Part shown: one piece after another, positions 1-8,150 of the stretch
How the letters are laid out: the number at the start of each line of letters is the position of its first letter
Position numbering within the stretch: the stretch's first letter is position 1
Assembly: GCA_019391515.1 (NCBI GenBank)
Contig: JAHXQP010000013.1
Coordinates: 1-64,000, forward strand
Length of the DNA: 64,000 nt
DNA from: Clostridiaceae bacterium
GTDB taxonomy: Bacteria > Bacillota > Clostridia > Tissierellales > Sporanaerobacteraceae
Direction of reading: 5' to 3'
Made by a program: the position numbers and the translations under genes
The notes under the pieces: generated by a model
Databases searched by the model: none
Told to the model about the DNA's origin: nothing
Seen by the model: only the letters and a program-made list of their open reading frames with translations

Positions 1-119
1 ACGGCTTCCTTAGTAGTTCCAATCTTATCTGCAATTCCTTTAAAACTAATACGACCTTTCTCATAATCTTTGCAAGCTTTAATTTTTACTTCTTTACTGT
101 ACTTTGGTTTTCTTCCCAT
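1..119 (-). CDS. IS3-type transposase OrfA, N-terminal part (cut by window edge)
   Basis: Minus-strand reading frame starting at the ATG complementary to 117-119 and running off the window. The visible part begins MGRKPKYSKEVKIKACKDYE and continues into a helix-turn-helix typical of the OrfA protein of IS3-family elements, which binds the element ends. An AGG-rich ribosome site lies just upstream. Only about 39 residues are visible, so it cannot be judged whether the element is intact. Confidence 0.7.
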   Translation of the reverse strand, partial: MGRKPKYSKEVKIKACKDYEKGRISFKGIADKIGTTKEA

Positions 120-133
120 AAAAAATACCTCCA

Positions 134-183
134 AGTAGATAATCTAATTTTAATTAATTAGACTGTCTACTTTGGAAGTATCA
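134..183. repeat. Outer end and hairpin of the left IS3-type element
   Basis: Upstream of the partial OrfA lies an interrupted inverted repeat: AGTAGA at 134-139 pairs with TCTACT at 166-171, and TCTAA at 143-147 with TTAGA at 158-162. Read on the minus strand, the stretch 183 to 163 starts TGATACTTCC, the TG start expected of an IS3 terminal repeat. The exact boundary is inferred because the other end is outside the window. Confidence 0.45.
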
Positions 184-271
184 TATCATGCACTGCAGGG
201 CTATTTTTTCAATTTATCAAAATTCTAAAAGATAAACATTCTTAGCTTAAATATTCTAAAAAATATATTAT

Positions 272-300
272 TTGAATATTAGAAATAGTAATGATAATAT
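272..300 (+). promoter_or_regulatory. Possible sigma-A promoter of the RocR-like regulator
   Basis: TTGAAT at 272-277 and TAATAT at 295-300 are 17 bases apart, 65 bases before the regulator start. The region is very AT-rich, so chance matches are common. Nothing else is recognisable between 184 and 364. Confidence 0.3.
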
Positions 301-364
301 AAAATTAAAATATATACTACAATATTCTTCATTTCTATATAAAAAAGGGGGTATTACATAGAAT

Positions 365-1723
365 ATGCGGAAAACAGATGTAGAAATTATTCCCACACTA
401 TTTAACTATATAGATTTTCTAGTTGTTACTGACAAGGAGGGATATATAGAATACTATAAAGTATTTAGAAGTTTGGGAAGTAGAATAGTAAAGGATCCAG
501 TAGGACTCCATATATTAGAATTACATCAACATTTGGACGAAGAAACTAGTACAATCATGAGAGTGTTAAAGAATAAAGAACCAATAATAAATGAAAAGCA
601 GTACTTAAATATTTTCAAAGAAAGAACTGTAACTGTTGTATCTACTACTCTACCTATAAAAGAGGGAAATGAAGTAATAGGTGCAGTAGATATTAACAGG
701 TATATCTATAAAAGTATTCGTGACATAAAAAATAGTAAATATGAAGATATAACTAAGAAAAAAAATCATGTATTTACTATAGATGATATTCTAACCAAAA
801 ATGATGCTATGATTAAAGTGAAAAATAGGACCCTTAAAGCTGCTCAAACCAACTCACCTGTTATGATATATGGAGAGACAGGTACAGGTAAGGAACTAAT
901 AGCTCAATCAATACATAATCATAGTTTAAGAAAGGACAATCCTTTTATTGTGCAAAACTGTTCAGCAATACCATTAACATTAGGGGAAAGTACTTTTTTT
1001 GGTACTACAAGAGGAAGTTTCACAGGTGCAGAAAATAAAATGGGACTTTTTGAGATGGCAGATGGTGGTACGTTAGTATTAGATGAGATAAATTCTATGG
1101 ATATTAACTTACAACCTAAATTGTTAAGAGCTATAGAAAATGGAGTTTTCAGACGGGTTGGAGGTAAGGATTTAATCAATGTTGATGTAAAGTTGATTTC
1201 TATTTTAAATGAAGATATTGATTCAGTTTTAGATCAAAACCAAATGAGACAGGATTTCTTTTATAGATTAGGCGTAGTCCTAATCTATATACCACCACTT
1301 AGAGAAAGGAAGGAAGATATACCTCTCCTAGTAGATAGTTTTATAAATGAATACAATATGAAAATGGGAAAAAATATAAAAGGGGTCAGCAAAGATGTTA
1401 CGGATTTATTTATGGAATATAATTGGCCAGGTAATGTAAGGGAACTAAAACATGTCATTGAAAGTGCATTTAATTTTACTGAAGGAGAAATTATAAACAA
1501 AGAAGAACTACCCCACCATATAAAATTACAGAAAGATAGTTTAAACAGTATAAATATAAATAATAAGTTTTCTTTAAACGATGCTATAAAAGATTATGAA
1601 AGTAAATATATTAAATTAGCTCTTGAAGGTAGTAGTACATTAAATGAAGCTGCTAATTTATTAAAAATATCGAGACAGACTTTAAAGTATAAGATGGATA
1701 GTCTAGGAATAGAAATTGAGTAA
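365..1723 (+). CDS. Sigma-54-dependent transcriptional activator, RocR-like
   Basis: A 452-residue enhancer-binding protein. Residues 1-130 form a PAS-like sensor region. The AAA+ domain has Walker A GETGTGKE at 170-177, the sigma-54 contact loop as GSFTGA (217-222, usual form GAFTGA) and Walker B GGTLVLDE near 234-241. A Fis-type helix-turn-helix closes the protein (STLNEAANLLKISRQTLKYK). This is the architecture of RocR, which activates arginine and ornithine catabolic genes. The likely target is the sigma-54 promoter at 3361, in front of an amino-acid symporter and a RocB-like peptidase, now separated from this gene by an insertion sequence. The effector is unknown. The ribosome site (AGGGGG) is about 14 bases before the ATG, which is long. 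Confidence 0.85.
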   Translation: MRKTDVEIIPTLFNYIDFLVVTDKEGYIEYYKVFRSLGSRIVKDPVGLHILELHQHLDEETSTIMRVLKNKEPIINEKQYLNIFKERTVTVVSTTLPIKEGNEVIGAVDINRYIYKSIRDIKNSKYEDITKKKNHVFTIDDILTKNDAMIKVKNRTLKAAQTNSPVMIYGETGTGKELIAQSIHNHSLRKDNPFIVQNCSAIPLTLGESTFFGTTRGSFTGAENKMGLFEMADGGTLVLDEINSMDINLQPKLLRAIENGVFRRVGGKDLINVDVKLISILNEDIDSVLDQNQMRQDFFYRLGVVLIYIPPLRERKEDIPLLVDSFINEYNMKMGKNIKGVSKDVTDLFMEYNWPGNVRELKHVIESAFNFTEGEIINKEELPHHIKLQKDSLNSININNKFSLNDAIKDYESKYIKLALEGSSTLNEAANLLKISRQTLKYKMDSLGIEIE

Positions 1724-1752
1724 AATAGAAAACTACAGAATAAAATAAAATG

Positions 1753-1805
1753 GATCCTATATAGTAGACAATTAAAAAAAGTCTATTATTATAGGATCTT
1801 TTTTT
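1753..1805 (+). terminator. Rho-independent terminator inside the left end of the IS
   Basis: GATCCTATATAGTAGAC (1753-1769) and GTCTATTATTATAGGATC (1781-1798) form a long stem with small bulges, followed by seven T. It overlaps the IS terminal repeat, so it would block outside transcripts from entering the transposase gene and would also end the regulator transcript. Confidence 0.7.
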
Positions 1806-1846
1806 GTACAATATAGTAGAAAGACAACGGAAAGGTTGGGGATTTA

Positions 1847-3169
1847 ATGAGTAATAAATTATTTTCTGATGAAGAGATTGATGTTTTATCAAAGAATAAG
1901 TATGTAAAATCAGTAAGTAAACGTGGAATTACTTATACGGACGATTTTAAAACATTGTTTATTGCTGAATATAATAAGGGATATTTACCAACTCAAATCT
2001 TTATTGATGCTGGATTTGATGTAAATATATTAGGTAATCATAGAATCTATAGTGCAAGTAAGCGGTGGCGTAAATCATATAGAGAATCTGGGGAATTAGG
2101 ACTTAGAGATACTAGAAAATTTAATAGTGGTAGACCTTTAAGTCGTGAATTATCTGTGGAAGAAATAATAGCTAAAAAGGATGCAGAAATAGCATACTGG
2201 AAAGCTGAGGCAGAATTATTAAAAAAAATCGAGCTGCAAGAAAGGCAGGTGAAAAGAGGTGAACTAAAGGCAGCTGTTATCTTCAAACTTATTCAAGAAA
2301 TCATTTCAAAATACAACTTTAAAAATATGGTTAGTCACCTATGCAAGGTAGCAGAAGTATCAAGATCTGGTTATTACAGATACATAGAATCATCAAAAAA
2401 TAGAGATGTACGAGAACAAAGAGATTTACAACTGAAAGAAGCAATATTAAAAGCTTTTAATCATAGAGGGTATAAGAAAGGTTCTAGATCCATTAAAATG
2501 GTTCTAGAGAATGAACTCAATTTAATAGTCAATAGAAAATGTATACAGAGAATTATGAGAAAGTATAACATTAAATGCCCTATTAGAAAAGCAAATCCAT
2601 ATAGAAGAATGATGAAAGCAACTAAAGAACATACTGTTGTGCCAAATCTTTTGAATAGGAATTTTAAACAAGAGGTTGTTGGGAAAGTCCTCCTAACTGA
2701 TATAACATATCTTCCATATGGGGCTTCCTGTATGGCATATTTATCAACAATTAAAGATGCCTCAACAAATGAAATACTGTCATATAATTTGTCTAACCGT
2801 CTTACTCTTGAAATAGCAACCAAAACCATAGACAAATTAATAATACAGCATGAGAATTTATTGCATAAGGATGCATTTATACATTCAGACCAAGGGGGAC
2901 ACTATACTAGTCCCAAATTTCAAAAGTTATTAAAAGAATATAACCTTGGGCAATCCATGTCAAGAAGAGGAAATTGCTGGGATAATGCTCCTCAAGAATC
3001 ATTCTTTGGGCATATGAAGGATGAGATAGATTCTAAGGGTTGCTCTACATTTGAGGAACTACAGCTTTTAATAGATGATTATATGGAGTATTATAATAAT
3101 TTTAGATATCAATGGGGATTAAAAAAGCTGACTCCTATACAATATAGAAATCAGCTTTTATCTGCCTAG
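1847..3169 (+). CDS. IS3-family transposase, single reading frame with HTH and DDE domains
   Basis: A 440-residue transposase in one uninterrupted frame, not split into OrfA and OrfB. Residues 1-110 contain the helix-turn-helix part, followed by a short charged linker (about 105-135), an HTH_21-like region, and the rve/DDE integrase core. Catalytic residues are visible in LLTDITYLP (first Asp), HSDQGGHYTS (second Asp) and QESFFGHMKDE (Glu). The C-terminal YNNFRYQWGL and TPIQYR motifs are typical of the family. Length and motifs suggest an intact, potentially active enzyme. Confidence 0.9.
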   Translation: MSNKLFSDEEIDVLSKNKYVKSVSKRGITYTDDFKTLFIAEYNKGYLPTQIFIDAGFDVNILGNHRIYSASKRWRKSYRESGELGLRDTRKFNSGRPLSRELSVEEIIAKKDAEIAYWKAEAELLKKIELQERQVKRGELKAAVIFKLIQEIISKYNFKNMVSHLCKVAEVSRSGYYRYIESSKNRDVREQRDLQLKEAILKAFNHRGYKKGSRSIKMVLENELNLIVNRKCIQRIMRKYNIKCPIRKANPYRRMMKATKEHTVVPNLLNRNFKQEVVGKVLLTDITYLPYGASCMAYLSTIKDASTNEILSYNLSNRLTLEIATKTIDKLIIQHENLLHKDAFIHSDQGGHYTSPKFQKLLKEYNLGQSMSRRGNCWDNAPQESFFGHMKDEIDSKGCSTFEELQLLIDDYMEYYNNFRYQWGLKKLTPIQYRNQLLSA

Positions 3170-3205
3170 GCTTTTTTATAATGTCCTTGACTTAGGGACC
3201 ATTTT

Positions 3206-3249
3206 AAAAACATGAAGAGGCAAATTTTTTTTTGCCTCTTCATGTTTTT
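3206..3249 (+). terminator. Strong bidirectional hairpin terminator
   Basis: A perfect 19-base inverted repeat: 3206-3224 pairs with 3231-3249, with a six-T loop and T-rich ends. It starts right at the IS edge. It was probably the original terminator of the RocR-like gene before the IS landed in front of it. From here to 3519 the only recognisable element is the sigma-54 promoter. Confidence 0.75.
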
Positions 3250-3360
3250 TAATTTATTTTTCATTAATTAAAGAATAGTAAATATATATAAAAACAGTTC
3301 AAGTGGCTTTATTACTAAGTTATGATTATTAAAATATTCTCTAATCTGTTTTAAGATAAT

Positions 3361-3376
3361 TGGCATAATTGTTGCA
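3361..3376 (+). promoter_or_regulatory. Sigma-54 (-24/-12) promoter
   Basis: TGGCATAATTGTTGCA matches the sigma-54 consensus TGGCAC-N5-TTGCA with GG (3362) and GC (3374) exactly 12 bases apart. It lies about 145 bases upstream of the symporter gene and downstream of a sigma-54 activator gene, which makes it the likely promoter of the two-gene transport and peptidase operon. Confidence 0.85.
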
Positions 3377-3519
3377 ATATTAAATATTCAGGTAACCAAT
3401 CATTAAAAGGTTATATGTAATGACATAATTTAAACATACCTTAAAAAGGGGTGATACTAAAGAGGGTTATATTGGCAGTATTATTGTTAGATTTTATACT
3501 ATAATTTGGGAGGAGTTTT

Positions 3520-4896
3520 ATGCAAACCTTTGTAGATGGCGTTGTTAATTTTTCTAATTGGCTTTGGGGAATCCCTATGATACTTATTTTAGTTGGTGGA
3601 AGTCTAATAATGAGTTTTACATTAGGTTTTTTCCAGTTTAAATATTTTCCCTTTATAATGAGTGAAACCTTTGGGAAAATGTTTTCAAAAGAAAAGAAAG
3701 GAAAAGATGAGATTAGTCCATTTCAAGCGGTTACAGCAGCATTAGCTTCAACTGTGGGAGCTTCTAATATAGTTGGGGTACCAATTGCTATAGCTTTTGG
3801 TGGACCTGGAGCTGTTTTCTGGATGTGGATAGTTGCCCTTATAGGTAGTGCAACTAAGTTTTCAGAAATAGTACTAGGTATAAAATATAGGGAGAAGAAT
3901 GAACTGGGAGAATATGTTGGTGGACCTATGTACTATTTGAAAAAAGGATTAAATTCAAATTTCTTAGGAAAATTATTTGCATTTTGTCTGATGATTGAAA
4001 TTATACCTTCTGTAGCTACCCAATCAGCATCTGCAGTACAAACAGCAGGAACCCTTAATATATCCAATCAGGCAGCTGGCATTGCAATTGCTATTTTAGT
4101 AGGCATAGTGGTATATGGGGGGATTAAAAGAATTACACAGATAACTGAAAAATTGGTACCTTTTATGGCATTGTTATATGTAGTAGGTTCTTTAATAGTA
4201 GTATTATTTAATGCTAAAAATATACTTCCAGCTTTTAGACTTATATTTAAACATGCCTTTACTCCAGTAGCAGCAAAAGGTGGATTTCTAGGGGCCAGTG
4301 TAGCCCATGCTATGAGGTGGGGCACTGCTAGAGGAGTATATTCGAATGAAGCTGGAATGGGTACAGCACCTATTGCTCACTGTAGCGCAACTACAGACCA
4401 TCCCGTTAGACAAGCTATGTGGGGTATTTTTGAAGTAGTAGTTTCTACATTGATCATATGTACTATGACTGCCTTATTGGTTTTAACTACTGGATTATAT
4501 GAAGTAATACCAGCAGAAGAAGCTGCAAGTATTCCTGCTAGGGCGTTCCAACAAGTAATGGGTGATACATTAGGTGGAGGAATTGTAACATTAAGTATGT
4601 TTTTATTTGTACTTTCAACTATTATTGTTCTTGTATTCTACGGAGAAAAACAAGCAGAATACTTATTTGGTTCAAAGACTTCTAAGATAATGAGATTAGT
4701 TTACTTAGTAGCTATATTCTTAGGTGCCTATGGAGGCCTTGAATTTTTATATAATTTTTTAGACATACTATTGGCTACTGTAGTTATTCCTAATATGATA
4801 GGAGTAGTACTTTTAAGAAATGAAGTTAAGGACTTGAAAAATGATTTCTTCAATAACCCTGAATACTATCCAGGTGCAAAACAAGAGGTAAAATAG
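3520..4896 (+). CDS. AGCS-family amino acid (alanine/glycine):cation symporter
   Basis: A 458-residue polytopic membrane protein of the alanine/glycine:cation symporter family, about ten to eleven helices. Family signatures include the stretch around residues 70-90 (TAALASTVGASNIVGVPIA), GGPGAVFWMW, GGPMYYLKKG, and RGVYSNEAGMGTAPIAH. It should import an amino acid with Na+ or H+. The ATG follows GGGAGGAG at 3508-3515. It forms an operon with the RocB-like peptidase 49 bases downstream, behind the sigma-54 promoter. Substrate cannot be decided from sequence; an amino acid linked to the RocR/RocB context is an inference. Confidence 0.88.
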   Translation: MQTFVDGVVNFSNWLWGIPMILILVGGSLIMSFTLGFFQFKYFPFIMSETFGKMFSKEKKGKDEISPFQAVTAALASTVGASNIVGVPIAIAFGGPGAVFWMWIVALIGSATKFSEIVLGIKYREKNELGEYVGGPMYYLKKGLNSNFLGKLFAFCLMIEIIPSVATQSASAVQTAGTLNISNQAAGIAIAILVGIVVYGGIKRITQITEKLVPFMALLYVVGSLIVVLFNAKNILPAFRLIFKHAFTPVAAKGGFLGASVAHAMRWGTARGVYSNEAGMGTAPIAHCSATTDHPVRQAMWGIFEVVVSTLIICTMTALLVLTTGLYEVIPAEEAASIPARAFQQVMGDTLGGGIVTLSMFLFVLSTIIVLVFYGEKQAEYLFGSKTSKIMRLVYLVAIFLGAYGGLEFLYNFLDILLATVVIPNMIGVVLLRNEVKDLKNDFFNNPEYYPGAKQEVK

Positions 4897-4945
4897 AAAA
4901 AAATATGTTTAAATATTATTATCAACATTATTAGGAGGTATGGAC

Positions 4946-6580
4946 ATGAATGAAAGAATAGAAAAGCTTACATTGGAGTTAACAAGCATAAGAGGGGTTG
5001 TGGGAACAAAAGAAGAGAACAATGTAGCTGACAAGGTATATGAAAAATTTATGGAAATGGATTATTTTAAAAAACATCCAGAGTATGTCGACTATGTAGA
5101 TGTAATAGATGATCCTCTTGGAAGAAAAAGTGTAATGGCAATGGTTAAAGGAGAAAAAGGTAATAGTAATAAAACAGTTATCTTAATTGGTCATATAGAC
5201 ACTGTAGGAATATCTGACTATGGCGATTTAAAAGAATATGCTACTAAACCATTGGAATTAGTAGAGAAATTTAAAGGAAGACCTCTTCCAGAAGATGTAA
5301 TTAAAGATTTAGAATCTGGAGAGTATCTATTTGGCAGAGGTATATTCGATATGAAATGTGGAGTATCTACCCTTATGACTTTAGTAGAGGAAATCTCCAA
5401 CAATGTAGAAAACTTTGAAGGAAATATAGTATTTGCAGGAGTATGTGATGAAGAAGGCAACTCTGGTGGTATGCTTTCAGTAGTTCCTAAGCTAGTTAAA
5501 TTAAAAGATAAAGAAAACCTTGAATATTTAGCAGTGCTTGATACAGACTATAGTGCTCCAAGATATGAAGGGGACAATACTAGATATGTATATGTAGGTA
5601 CTGTAGGAAAGTTAATGCCTACATTCTATGTAGTTGGAGCAGAGACCCATGCAGGGGATCCTTTCAAGGGAATAGACTCTAACCTAATATCTTCAGCTAT
5701 AACCAATGAAATAGATTTAAATACTAAATACTGTGACGAAGCAGAAGGAGAAGTTACTGTACCTCCTATTACTTTGAGACAACAAGATCTAAAGCCAGAA
5801 TATTCTGTTCAAACAGCAAAGACTAGCCATCTTTATTTTAACTATGGTACCCATGTAAGTACTCCAGACGAAGTTATGGCAAAGGTAATTGAAGGAGCAG
5901 ATTTAGCTTTCCAAAAGGTAATTGACAGTTTAAATGTAGAATATAAAAAATACTGTGATTCAAATAAATTCCCTTATGAAAAACTACCTTGGAAATCAAG
6001 GGTTATGTCCTATGATGAATTGTATAAGAAGGTAAAGGAAGAAAGAGGGGAAGAAGTAGATAAGTTAATAGAAGATTTAAATAAAGAACTAATTGATGAT
6101 CCTAATGTAGATGATAGAGAATTTGCACTAAAAATAGTAGAAGGTGTTCACAATATGTGGTCGGATAAAGATCCTGTAGTTGTAGTATTCTTCTCACCAC
6201 CATATTATCCACATATATATGTAGAAGGTAAATCTAAACTAGAAGAAAAACTTTTAAATACAGTAAAGGAAACTGTTGAAAATACAGATTCTAAATACGA
6301 TATCAAAGTTAAGAAATTCTATCCTTATATTTCTGATTTAAGCTATGCAGCAGCTCCAAGAGAAGAAGAGGCTATTGAATCCTTGAAAAACAATATGCCT
6401 GGATTTGGAGTGAAATATAAATTACCTATTGAAGATTTACAAGAACTAAATCTTCCTGTACTAAACATAGGGCCTTTTGGCAAAGACGCTCATAAATTTA
6501 CAGAGAGATTGGAAAAAGACTATTCATTCAATGTTGCGCCAAAAATTGTTTACAATACTATTATAAATCTATTGAAATAG
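4946..6580 (+). CDS. M20-family metallopeptidase, RocB-like
   Basis: A 544-residue zinc-type M20 hydrolase resembling RocB, a protein of arginine catabolic operons whose exact reaction is not established. Metal-binding elements are visible in order: GHIDTVG (His-x-Asp), IFDMKCG (Asp), CDEEGNSGG (Glu pair), LDTDY (Asp) and a terminal KDAHKFTE (His). The start was set at 4946: the AGGAGG at 4933-4938 is only one base from the in-frame ATG at 4940 and seven bases from this one. It follows the symporter gene and ends before a clear terminator, so the two form one sigma-54-driven unit. Amidohydrolase or dipeptidase activity is inferred. Confidence 0.85.
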   Translation: MNERIEKLTLELTSIRGVVGTKEENNVADKVYEKFMEMDYFKKHPEYVDYVDVIDDPLGRKSVMAMVKGEKGNSNKTVILIGHIDTVGISDYGDLKEYATKPLELVEKFKGRPLPEDVIKDLESGEYLFGRGIFDMKCGVSTLMTLVEEISNNVENFEGNIVFAGVCDEEGNSGGMLSVVPKLVKLKDKENLEYLAVLDTDYSAPRYEGDNTRYVYVGTVGKLMPTFYVVGAETHAGDPFKGIDSNLISSAITNEIDLNTKYCDEAEGEVTVPPITLRQQDLKPEYSVQTAKTSHLYFNYGTHVSTPDEVMAKVIEGADLAFQKVIDSLNVEYKKYCDSNKFPYEKLPWKSRVMSYDELYKKVKEERGEEVDKLIEDLNKELIDDPNVDDREFALKIVEGVHNMWSDKDPVVVVFFSPPYYPHIYVEGKSKLEEKLLNTVKETVENTDSKYDIKVKKFYPYISDLSYAAAPREEEAIESLKNNMPGFGVKYKLPIEDLQELNLPVLNIGPFGKDAHKFTERLEKDYSFNVAPKIVYNTIINLLK

Positions 6581-6602
6581 GATATAGCGTCAGGTTAATA
6601 AC

Positions 6603-6633
6603 AAACCCACGATTAAAAAAAATCGTGGGTTTT
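6603..6633 (+). terminator. Rho-independent terminator of the symporter-peptidase operon
   Basis: AAACCCACGATT (6603-6614) pairs perfectly with AATCGTGGGTTT (6621-6632) around an A-rich loop, followed by T residues. Confidence 0.85.
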
Positions 6634-6725
6634 AGTATTTTTGAAGGGTTTATAAAATTATTTAATAATATGCTGTATCTGAAATGGTTTATTTCTGATT
6701 TTATCTTATATAATTAGAGGAATAT

Positions 6726-6740
6726 TGAAAATAATAATCA
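6726..6740 (+). promoter_or_regulatory. Fur box-like site 1
   Basis: TGAAAATAATAATCA matches the 7-1-7 Fur consensus TGATAATNATTATCA at 12 of 14 defined bases. It lies upstream of the heme operon promoter. Confidence 0.6.
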
Positions 6741-6747
6741 AAATCAA

Positions 6748-6776
6748 TTGAAAACAATTATCAATTGTGTTATAAT
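6748..6776 (+). promoter_or_regulatory. Sigma-A promoter overlapping Fur box-like site 2 (6749-6763)
   Basis: TTGAAA (6748-6753) and a perfect TATAAT (6771-6776) are 17 bases apart. TGAAAACAATTATCA at 6749-6763 matches the Fur 7-1-7 consensus at 12 of 14 defined bases and covers the -35 element, so bound Fur would block RNA polymerase. This predicts expression of the downstream NEAT/heme genes under iron limitation. Confidence 0.72.
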
Positions 6777-6820
6777 TTTTACAGTCATATTGATATAAAA
6801 AATACAAAGGAGTTGATTTC

Positions 6821-8131
6821 ATGAAAGGTCTAAAAAAGCTTCAAAATATTGTAAGCTTAACATTAGCAGCTATGCTAATAGTTGTTGGAGTAGGACAGAT
6901 AGCATTTGCTGAAGGAGGGGTTGAACATTCTCTTAAAGATGGTTTATATGAATTAGAAGTTGAAACATTGAAGGAGAAATCAGACGACCAATCGATGGCA
7001 GGTACATATTTAGATAAAAAAGTAAAGTTTGATACTAAAGATGGAAAAAGCCATATTACAATGACTATTTATAAAAGTGACTGGATGAAAAATATAAATG
7101 TGATAGTTGATGGAGAAGATACACCTTATGAAATAGTAGATAAAAAAGAGAATGTAGAAGTGAAACAAGTTCCATTTTTATCTGGGGATGATTCCATAGG
7201 AGATATAAGTACTATTAAATTTGAAGTATCAAGTATAGATTCAGAAATTAGTTTACAAATGAATGTAAAACCAATGGGAGATTCAAGAGTTACATTTAGA
7301 GTTGTTCATAAAAAAGATACATTTAAACTTATAGAAGAATACAAAGAAGATAAAAAAGATGAGACAGATAAAAAAGACCAAGTAAGTAAAAATGAAACTC
7401 TTAGAAACGGTCTATATAGTATACAAATCGAAGTATTGAAAGCAAAATTAGATGAGCCGTCAATGGCAGGCACATATATAGAAAAAAATACGAAGATTGA
7501 ATCTAAAGGCGGAAAAAACTATATGTTACTAACATTCTATAAAAGCGATTGGATGAAAGATATAAAGTTAACAATTGATGGGAAAAATGTACCTTATGAA
7601 ATAGTAGATAAAAAAGAGAATGTAGAAGTTGAACAAGTTCCATTTTTAACAGGAGAAGATAAAATAGGCAATATAACTACAATCAAATTTGAATTACCAA
7701 ATGTAGATTCAGAAATCAATGTTAAAGGAAATTCAGTACTGATGGGAAATGCAGAAGTTGAATACAGAGTTATTCTTGAAAAAGATACACTTAAACTTAT
7801 AGAAGAGTACAAAGTGGATAAAGAAGATGTAGTAGATAAAAAAGATAATGTAGTTAAAGAAGACGAGACGGTTAAAGAAAATGAAAGAAATAAAAAAGAT
7901 GAATTAAACAAGGAAGATAAAGTAGTTAAAAAAGATAAGACAAATAAAGTGTCCAAATCAGGTAACGAATTTGAATTAGTTAAAGAAAGCGAGTTAGCTA
8001 AAGAAGATGGAGGAGCTAAAACAGAAGCTAAGCCATTACCTAAAACTGGCTCATCAGCTAATGCAAACATCCTAGGCATTGTAGGTATAGCAATAAGTGG
8101 ATTAGGATTTTTCTTGATGAAAAGAAAATAA
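6821..8131 (+). CDS. Cell-wall-anchored protein with two NEAT domains
   Basis: A 436-residue surface protein. It has a signal peptide (residues 1-30, cleaved after FAEG-like sequence) and two repeats of about 130 residues (roughly 35-170 and 195-325) that share GLY-x-[LI]-x-[VI]-E-x-L-K, SMAGTY, YKSDWMK and PMG/LMG motifs, as in NEAT heme-binding domains. A Lys/Asp/Glu-rich spacer follows, then the sorting signal LPKTG, a hydrophobic segment and KRK. NEAT proteins capture heme from host or environmental hemoproteins. The YxxxY motif that supplies the heme-ligating tyrosine in classical Isd domains is not seen. First gene of the Fur-type operon; a sortase is encoded downstream. Confidence 0.85.
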   Translation: MKGLKKLQNIVSLTLAAMLIVVGVGQIAFAEGGVEHSLKDGLYELEVETLKEKSDDQSMAGTYLDKKVKFDTKDGKSHITMTIYKSDWMKNINVIVDGEDTPYEIVDKKENVEVKQVPFLSGDDSIGDISTIKFEVSSIDSEISLQMNVKPMGDSRVTFRVVHKKDTFKLIEEYKEDKKDETDKKDQVSKNETLRNGLYSIQIEVLKAKLDEPSMAGTYIEKNTKIESKGGKNYMLLTFYKSDWMKDIKLTIDGKNVPYEIVDKKENVEVEQVPFLTGEDKIGNITTIKFELPNVDSEINVKGNSVLMGNAEVEYRVILEKDTLKLIEEYKVDKEDVVDKKDNVVKEDETVKENERNKKDELNKEDKVVKKDKTNKVSKSGNEFELVKESELAKEDGGAKTEAKPLPKTGSSANANILGIVGIAISGLGFFLMKRK

Positions 8132-8150
8132 ATAAAAGGAGTGATTCTAT

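Larger units (their letters stand above)
1751..3201 (+). mobile_element. Complete IS3-family insertion sequence (about 1.45 kb)
   Basis: Imperfect terminal inverted repeats flank the transposase: TGGATCCTATATAGTAGACA at 1751-1770, and the complement of 3182-3201, TGGTCCCTAAGTCAAGGACA. The match can be extended outward by TAAAA on both sides (1746 and 3206). With that longer end both flanks read AAAA, a possible but low-complexity target duplication. The element sits between the stop codon of the RocR-like gene and the hairpin terminator at 3206. Confidence 0.75.

Noticed and set aside
3250-3360. Activator binding sites upstream of the sigma-54 promoter
   Set aside because: AAAACAG and CTGTTTT segments pair but are over 50 bases apart in AT-rich DNA; not convincing as a site.
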